A stretch of 26,709 bases of DNA from SURF-21 sp964510515 (GTDB lineage Bacteria > Actinomycetota > Geothermincolia > Geothermincolales > RBG-13-55-18). The notes beneath the pieces were generated by a model that saw nothing but the letters and a program-made list of their open reading frames with translations, made no database searches and had not been told where the DNA came from. The number at the start of each line of letters is the position of its first letter. Within the stretch, counting starts at the first letter, position 1. Positions 22,050 to 26,709 of the stretch are shown here, piece after piece. The stretch is from positions 1 through 26,709 of the forward strand of contig CAZEAU010000032.1 in assembly GCA_964510515.1 (NCBI GenBank), written 5' to 3'. Made by a program: the position numbers and the translations under genes.

Positions 22050-23195
22050 ATGGCAACCATGACGCCTCGGGAAAGAATAGAGGTCGCCGTGGGGATGGGG
22101 AAGCCGGACCGCGTGCCGGTGGTCCCCATCATCGACTTCTTCGCGGCGCGCTACGGCGGCATCAATCAACACGAGATGCTCTTCGACCTCGCCAAGGCGG
22201 ATATTGCCCTGGAGAAAACCCTGCATGACCTGGGCATGATAGACGGCCAGAACCTCTCCTACGCCGGGCTGGGCCATATCATGCAGCTCATCTTCCCCAC
22301 CCCGCCCATCATACCCGGCGTGGGCTCGGAGCCCAAGGACGGCCAGATCCAGTTCGTGGAGACGACGGTGATGGAGCCGGAGGAATACCGCCTCATCGAG
22401 GAGCGCGGCCCCGCCCGCTGGATACTGGATAAGATGAGGTCCACCAACCCGCGGCTGGCCAGCCCCCTGGGCATGGCCAAGGCCCTCGCGAGCGCGGGCA
22501 TAGATGTACTCAAAGTCAGCCGCTCCATGAAGCGCTGGCAGCGTAAAGGGGTCGAGGCGATGGTTGGATACAACATCATCTTCACCCCCCTGGAATACAT
22601 CTCGCTTTTCATGCGCTCCTTCAACGATTTCATGCTCGACCTCTTCCGCCGCCCCGAGGAGGTCAAGGCCGCCAGCCGCGCCCTGATGAAGACCATGCTC
22701 ATGCAGGGCATGATGATGGTCAAGCTGAGCGGGGTGAAGAGGGTGTTCATGGGGGGCACGAGGACCAGCGCCTCCTGCCTGAGCCCCAAGCAGTTCGAGG
22801 AGTTCGCGCTCCCGGAGTGGCAGGAGATGTGCGAGTACTGGGTGGGGAAGGGCATCACCCCCCTGCTGCATTTCGACAGCGACTGGACCGATTTCTACCC
22901 CCTGCTCAAGCATCTGCCGAGGAGGAAATGCATACTCAACCTCGACGGCAGCTCGGACATCTTCAAGGCCAAGGAGGTCCTGGGGGACCACATGTGCATC
23001 ATGGGGGATGTCCCCGCGCCGATGCTCAAGCTCGGCGAGCCCGAGGAGGTGGACGAATACTGCCGCAGGCTCATCACCGAGGTGGGAGAGGGCGGCGGCT
23101 TCATACTCAGCACCGGATGCACCCTCCCCGTCGACGCCAAGCCGGAGAATGTCAAGGCCATGCTGGCCTCGGTGCACCGGCATAAGCCCGCCTGA
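22050..23195 (+). CDS. UroD-family corrinoid-dependent methyltransferase, copy 2
   Basis: 381 residues, the same fold and ligand pattern as copy 1 (H274-x-D276, C357). It differs from copy 1 mostly in the first ~210 residues: YGGINQHEMLFDLAKADIALEK replaces YAGMTQYDLLFDVKKADAALEK, and VETTVMEPEEYRLIEERGP replaces VEKSVMDWEEYTQIEERGP. From about residue 206 the two proteins are identical. Such N-terminal divergence around the substrate pocket, with a fixed C-terminal half, suggests different methyl donors sharing one corrinoid partner. AAGGAGG six bases upstream fixes the start. Confidence 0.9.
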   Translation: MATMTPRERIEVAVGMGKPDRVPVVPIIDFFAARYGGINQHEMLFDLAKADIALEKTLHDLGMIDGQNLSYAGLGHIMQLIFPTPPIIPGVGSEPKDGQIQFVETTVMEPEEYRLIEERGPARWILDKMRSTNPRLASPLGMAKALASAGIDVLKVSRSMKRWQRKGVEAMVGYNIIFTPLEYISLFMRSFNDFMLDLFRRPEEVKAASRALMKTMLMQGMMMVKLSGVKRVFMGGTRTSASCLSPKQFEEFALPEWQEMCEYWVGKGITPLLHFDSDWTDFYPLLKHLPRRKCILNLDGSSDIFKAKEVLGDHMCIMGDVPAPMLKLGEPEEVDEYCRRLITEVGEGGGFILSTGCTLPVDAKPENVKAMLASVHRHKPA

Positions 23196-23374
23196 GCGGC
23201 GAGCATAAAGCTGCGCTGCAAGGTTAGGTGTCTGGAAAGCCGGGGGCGCCGCGGCGTATACCGAAGCAAGCGCGGATGCTATCATGGGCCTGGGGAGGGG
23301 CGAGGCGACGGCGTTTTTCGCCCGCGCGGCGGCAAGACCCGCCGCGCCTCCCGGCCTCGGTGACGAGGCGAGGG

Positions 23375-23486
23375 CGATCATCGCGAACGGCCCGGTGGCC
23401 TGGAAGGCGATGGAATACGCCGGCGCCCGCGGCATGTACGCGGCCGCAGGCGGCCGAGCTCGTGGAACATTTCGCGGGCGCCCGGA
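23375..23486 (+). pseudogene. Decayed corrinoid-protein gene remnant 2
   Basis: In the spacer between UroD copies 2 and 3, GATCATCG, GGCCCGGTG, GATGGAATACGCCGGCGC and GTGGAACATTTCGCGGG follow in the same order as GATCATCG, GGCCCGGTG, GATGGAATACGCCGGCGC and GTGGACGGTTTCGTGGG at the end of corrinoid copy 2 (about 20488-20602). The upstream part of the gene is gone or unrecognisable. The rest of 23196-23374 holds no gene that I can support. Confidence 0.7.
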
Positions 23487-23538
23487 GTCGCCCGCATCCC
23501 ACTCCTCGAGAACGGCCAATCGAGCAAGGAGGGACTGT

Positions 23539-24684
23539 ATGGCAACCATGACGCCCCGGGAAAGAATAGAGGTCGCCGTGGGGATGGGGAAGCCGGACCG
23601 CGTGCCGGTGGTCCCCATCATCGACTTCTTCGCGGCGCGCTACGGCGGCATCAATCAACACGAGATGCTCTTCGACCTCGCCAAGGCGGATATTGCCCTG
23701 GAGAAAACCCTGCATGACCTGGGCATGATAGACGGCCAGAACCTCTCCTACGCCGGGCTGGGCCGCCTCATGCAGCTCATCTTCCCCACCCCCCCCATCC
23801 TGCCGGGGGTGGGCTCGGAGCCCAAGGACGGCCAGTTCCAGTTCGTGGAGAAGTCGGTGATGGACTGGGAGGAATACACGCAGATCGAGGAGCGCGGCCC
23901 CATGCGCTGGATACTGGATAAGATGAAGCTCTCCAACCCGAGCCTCGGCAGCCCCGTGGGCATGGCCAGAGCCCTCGCGAACGCGGGCATGGACATATGG
24001 AAGGTCAACCGCTCCTTGAGGCGCTGGCGGCGCAAGGGGGTGGAGGGCATGGTGTCCTGCAATATCGTCTTCACCCCCCTGGAATACATCTCGCTTTTTA
24101 TGCGCTCCTTCAACGACTTGCTGCTCGACCTCTTCCGCCATCCCGAGGAGGTCAAGGCCGCCAGCCGCGCCCTGATGAAGACCATGCTCATGCAGGGCAT
24201 GATGATGGTCAAGCTGAGCGGGGTGAAGAGGGTGTTCATGGGGGGCACGAGGACCAGCGCCTCCTGCCTGAGCCCCAAGCAGTTCGAGGAGTTCGCGCTC
24301 CCGGAGTGGCAGGAGATGTGCGAGTACTGGGTGGGGAAGGGCATCACCCCCCTGCTGCATTTCGACAGCGACTGGACCGATTTCTACCCCCTGCTCAAGC
24401 ATCTGCCGAGGAGGAAATGCATACTCAACCTCGACGGCAGCTCGGACATCTTCAAGGCCAAGGAGGTCCTGGGGGACCACATGTGCATCATGGGGGATGT
24501 CCCCGCGCCGATGCTCAAGCTCGGCGAGCCCGAGGAGGTGGACGAATACTGCCGCAGGCTCATCACCGAGGTGGGAGAGGGCGGCGGCTTCATACTCAGC
24601 ACCGGATGCACCCTCCCCGTCGACGCCAAGCCGGAGAACGTCAAGGCCATGCTGGCCTCGGTGCACCGGCATAAGCCCGCCTGA
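23539..24684 (+). CDS. UroD-family corrinoid-dependent methyltransferase, copy 3 (mosaic of copies 1 and 2)
   Basis: 381 residues. The first ~80 residues and the ribosome-site region match copy 2 (MATMTPRERIEVAV, YGGINQHEMLFDLAKADIALEK). From about residue 86 (PPILPGVGSEPKDGQFQFVEK) to the end the protein is identical to copy 1. The DNA switch lies near 23770-23800. The gene is intact, with H274-x-D276 and C357 kept, so it is probably functional: a recombinant with copy 2's N-terminus on copy 1's core. Start ATG 23539 has AAGGAGG six bases upstream; the longer open frame reaching 23284 runs through the corrinoid remnant and is not a real extension. Confidence 0.9.
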   Translation: MATMTPRERIEVAVGMGKPDRVPVVPIIDFFAARYGGINQHEMLFDLAKADIALEKTLHDLGMIDGQNLSYAGLGRLMQLIFPTPPILPGVGSEPKDGQFQFVEKSVMDWEEYTQIEERGPMRWILDKMKLSNPSLGSPVGMARALANAGMDIWKVNRSLRRWRRKGVEGMVSCNIVFTPLEYISLFMRSFNDLLLDLFRHPEEVKAASRALMKTMLMQGMMMVKLSGVKRVFMGGTRTSASCLSPKQFEEFALPEWQEMCEYWVGKGITPLLHFDSDWTDFYPLLKHLPRRKCILNLDGSSDIFKAKEVLGDHMCIMGDVPAPMLKLGEPEEVDEYCRRLITEVGEGGGFILSTGCTLPVDAKPENVKAMLASVHRHKPA

Positions 24685-24776
24685 GAGGCTGGGGTAAAGT
24701 TGCACTGCAGGGTTATATATCGTATCGGCGCAGCTCGAATGCCCGTGTTGACCTGAACGCGGCGGGATATCGCGCG

Positions 24777-24802
24777 CGGCCCCGGACGGAGGTCCGGGGC
24801 CG
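24777..24802 (+). terminator. Strong GC hairpin after the methyltransferase operon
   Basis: An 11-bp perfect stem with arms CGGCCCCGGAC and GTCCGGGGCCG and loop GGAG lies about 90 bases past the last UroD stop. No T-run follows. It marks the end of the operon before the convergent moeA gene. I see nothing else in 24685-24928. Confidence 0.55.
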
Positions 24803-24928
24803 ACGCCGTCCCGCCCCCGGCCGTCCACACGCGACCCTGCATCGACCTTCACCGCACCTGGAGGATGGTCCGCGCGCGGGGTGCTGCCTGTATCGCGCGC
24901 CGCTCTCGGCGCACTTTTTTGAGGCCAC

Positions 24929-26146
24929 TCAGCGCAGCAGCTGTACGCGCACCTCGTCGCCGCTCTCCAGGCGTCCGACGTCCTCCGGCAGGGCTGCCAG
25001 GCCGTTGCCCAGCACCATGGAGCGCAGGATGCCGCTCCCCTGGGGGCCGGTAGCCCGCGCATGATAAGCACCGTCGCGCCACTCCACCACCACGCGAATG
25101 AACTCCATCCTCCCCGTCTTGCGTCCCAGCGCAGAGTCGAGGACGGCGGTGACCTCGGGGCGGAAGAGCTCGCGGAAGCCCATCATCTTGCGCAGGGCCG
25201 GGCGCACGAACTGCTCGAAGGAGACCATCACCGAGACGGGGTTGCCGGGGAGCCCGAAGAGGGGCTTGCCACCGATGTATCCGAAGGCCTGCGGCTTGCC
25301 CGGCTTCATGGCCACCTTCCAGAAGTCCATCTCGCCCAGCTTGGCCAGCACCCCTTTGACCATGTCGTAGTCGCCCACGGATACGCCCCCGCTGGTCACG
25401 AAGAGGTCCACGCGGTCGAGGTTCTCCATTATGGCGCGCTCGAGCGCGGCCGCATCGTCGCCGACCACCCCCAGCCGCAAGGGCTCCGCCCCCGCCTCCC
25501 GCACCATGCCGTAGGCGGTGTAGCTGTTGGAGTCCCGTATCTTGCCGGGGGGCAGTTCCTCCTCCACTCCCACCAGCTCGTCGCCGGTGGCGATAATGCC
25601 CGCCACCGCGCGCCGGAAGCAGAGCGGCCTCGCACAGCCGAGGCTGGCCAGCATACCCAGTTCGGCGGGGCCGATGGCGGATCCCGCCTCCAGCGCCGTC
25701 TCCCCCGCCCGCACGTCCTCTCCCGCCCGGCGCAGGTGTGAGCCGGCGGGCAGGCCTTCCAGGATGAGGACGCGCTCGCCCTCCACGCGGGTCTCCTCCA
25801 CCGGGACCACGGTATCCGCTCCCTGCGGCATGGGCGCCCCGGTCATGATGCGCAGGGCCTCCCCCTCCCCCACCGCGGTGGTCGCAACGTAGCCGGCGGG
25901 GAGGTCTCCCAGCACCGCGAGCTCCGCCGGGGCGCCATGCGATGCGGCGGCGACATCCGCCGCCCTCACCGCATAGCCGTCCATGGCCGAGTTGTCGAAG
26001 GGAGGGATATTGTAGGGCGCAACGGCGTCCTGGGCCAGGCTCAGCCCGAGCGCCTCCAGGAGCGGCAGCTCCACCTCCTGCAGCCGGGAGATGGAGGCCA
26101 GCACCCGTTTCCTCGCCTCGGCCACCGTCAGCATGCCTTCTTTCAT
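24929..26146 (-). CDS. moeA: Molybdopterin molybdotransferase MoeA
   Basis: 405 residues, the full MoeA length. The N-terminal motif PPFDNSAMDGYAV (48-60) is the MoeA hallmark. Further motifs are MTGAPMPQGADTVVPVEE, IIATGDELV, the MPT-binding-domain run FVTSGGVSVGDYDMVKG, KPGKPQAFG and GLPGNPVSVMVSFEQF. A C-terminal beta domain ends VRVQLLR. MoeA inserts molybdenum (or tungsten) into adenylylated molybdopterin, in the cytoplasm. GGAGG seven bases upstream supports the ATG at 26146. Its presence shows that the organism makes Mo/W enzymes; none is encoded here. Confidence 0.95.
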   Translation of the reverse strand: MKEGMLTVAEARKRVLASISRLQEVELPLLEALGLSLAQDAVAPYNIPPFDNSAMDGYAVRAADVAAASHGAPAELAVLGDLPAGYVATTAVGEGEALRIMTGAPMPQGADTVVPVEETRVEGERVLILEGLPAGSHLRRAGEDVRAGETALEAGSAIGPAELGMLASLGCARPLCFRRAVAGIIATGDELVGVEEELPPGKIRDSNSYTAYGMVREAGAEPLRLGVVGDDAAALERAIMENLDRVDLFVTSGGVSVGDYDMVKGVLAKLGEMDFWKVAMKPGKPQAFGYIGGKPLFGLPGNPVSVMVSFEQFVRPALRKMMGFRELFRPEVTAVLDSALGRKTGRMEFIRVVVEWRDGAYHARATGPQGSGILRSMVLGNGLAALPEDVGRLESGDEVRVQLLR

Positions 26147-26188
26147 TGCAACACCTCCATGCGGGAGCTTTCCGGGAAAGGTAATCTT

Positions 26189-26217
26189 ATCAAAGATGAC
26201 GGGCCCGGCAATGTCAA
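26189..26217 (-). promoter_or_regulatory. Sigma70-type promoter for moeA
   Basis: On the minus strand a perfect -35 TTGACA (26212-26217), a 17-base spacer and -10 TTTGAT (26189-26194) give a leader of about 35 bases. Confidence 0.55.
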
Positions 26218-26283
26218 GAAAAGTCCGGCGTGCGGCATGGGCGGCTTACGCCGTTCTCCGCATCGCCGCTCTTTGCTCGCCGC

Positions 26284-26514
26284 TCATTCGCCCGCGCATG
26301 TGCGCAGGGATTCCTTCACCTCTCCCAGGATCCTCTTCCTCCTCTCCAGGTCGGTCAGCCGCTCCTCCACGTCCACCATCTCCGGGTCGAAAACGCAGGC
26401 ACCGAAAGAGCAGTCGACCCCCGCTATCTCCTGCAGCCTGTTCGCGACGGCCCTCAGCTCTTCCTCGTAGGATGCGATCTCCCGGTTCAACAACTCCTTC
26501 TTCTCGTCAGGCAT
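26284..26514 (-). CDS. Small coiled-coil protein, unknown function
   Basis: A 76-residue charged protein with two helical, heptad-like halves: EKKELLNREIASYEEELRAVANRLQEI and then VEERLTDLERRKRILGEVKESL. A short central segment has Cys35 and Cys40 (VDCSFGACVF), and there is a further Cys near the C-terminus. This looks like an antiparallel helical hairpin with a possible metal or disulfide site. AAGGAGG seven bases before the ATG makes it a convincing gene. It lies between moeA and the unrecognised gene at the window edge; no family is recognised. Confidence 0.75.
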   Translation of the reverse strand: MPDEKKELLNREIASYEEELRAVANRLQEIAGVDCSFGACVFDPEMVDVEERLTDLERRKRILGEVKESLRTCAGE

Positions 26515-26564
26515 CGATAGACCTCCTTGACTTTTATCCGCCTTCCGTTTTCAATAAACGATGA

Positions 26565-26590
26565 AATGGGCCGGGTTTCCCCAGCCCATT
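26565..26590 (-). terminator. Terminator hairpin with GAAA tetraloop
   Basis: On the minus strand AATGGGCTGGG pairs with CCCGGCCCATT (11 bp, one G-U pair) around the loop GAAA, followed by the T-containing TCATCGTTTATTG. It lies after the partial gene at the window edge and before the small coiled-coil gene. Confidence 0.6.
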
Positions 26591-26600
26591 CCATTCGACC

Positions 26601-26621
26601 CGGGAGACGAAGTGTCTCCCG
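26601..26621 (-). terminator. Second hairpin past the edge gene
   Basis: A perfect 8-bp stem (CGGGAGAC with GTCTCCCG, 5-base loop) lies 12 bases past the stop of the partial gene. No T-run follows, but it stands in tandem with the hairpin at 26565-26590. Confidence 0.45.
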
Positions 26622-26632
26622 AAGTGGGGGCT

Positions 26633-26709
26633 TTAGCGCGTTCCCGCCTGCTGTGCCGCCACCTCTCCGAACCTCTTGGGCTTGAAGGCCTTGTCCAGCA
26701 GGGGCACGA
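26633..26709 (-). CDS. C-terminal end of an unrecognised protein (cut by window edge)
   Basis: The last 24 codons read VPLLDKAFKPKRFGEVAAQQ and four more residues, then TAA at 26635-26633. The frame is open to the window edge and the stop is followed by two hairpins, which supports a real gene end. The piece is too short to assign a family. Confidence 0.6.
   Translation of the reverse strand, partial: VPLLDKAFKPKRFGEVAAQQAGTR

Noticed and set aside
23284..23538. N-terminal extension of UroD copy 3 in the same open frame
   Set aside because: It runs through the decayed corrinoid remnant, and the ribosome site is placed for ATG 23539 exactly as in copy 2.

Overview
This is a GC-rich bacterial window with many GTG/TTG candidate starts and strong Shine-Dalgarno sites. 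Gene content points to an anaerobe with corrinoid methyl-transfer metabolism, ferredoxin-type redox chemistry and selenocysteine use. A deep-branching actinomycetote or similar Gram-positive-like lineage is my guess; no rRNA or complete phylogenetic marker is present, so that is inference.

Layout. Positions 1-340 (minus): promoter, tRNA-Thr, tRNA-Met and the first 17 codons of tuf, an arrangement like the classic tRNA-tufB operons. 442-1904 (minus): a DUF1638 protein and an SCP2-like protein. 2228-4791 (plus): an NDP-forming acyl-CoA synthetase alpha-type protein and an EamA transporter. 4919-7517 (minus): a polar amino acid ABC importer (binding lipoprotein, then an intergenic terminator, permease, ATPase). 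7591-12203 (minus): a polytopic membrane protein, a second acyl-CoA synthetase alpha-type protein, a C45-type acyltransferase/hydrolase and a PlsC acyltransferase. 12425-13999 (plus): a phytoene-desaturase-like FAD oxidoreductase.

The most interesting part is 14025-18295 (minus). Three genes there are each interrupted by an in-frame TGA lying exactly where a redox cysteine is expected, and each TGA is followed at the right distance by a SECIS-like hairpin. They are a CxxU carboxymuconolactone decarboxylase/AhpD-like protein (in a run with a Cys-rich ferredoxin and a TetR regulator), a UxxC thioredoxin-like lipoprotein, and a small two-helix membrane protein with a UxxC motif. The last two flank a NapH-like membrane polyferredoxin. 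I infer a selenocysteine-based membrane thiol/electron relay. An ordinary gene caller would report all three selenoproteins as truncated or missing.

Positions 18486-24802 (plus) hold a corrinoid methyltransferase operon: a consensus promoter overlapped by a perfect 18-bp GntR/HutC-type operator, a GntR-UTRA regulator, two corrinoid proteins, and three UroD-family methyltransferases that are mosaics of each other. Decayed corrinoid-gene ends sit in both spacers, recording past duplication of a corrinoid-methyltransferase unit followed by gene conversion. Positions 24929-26709 (minus) hold moeA, a small coiled-coil protein and the C-terminal end of an unrecognised gene.
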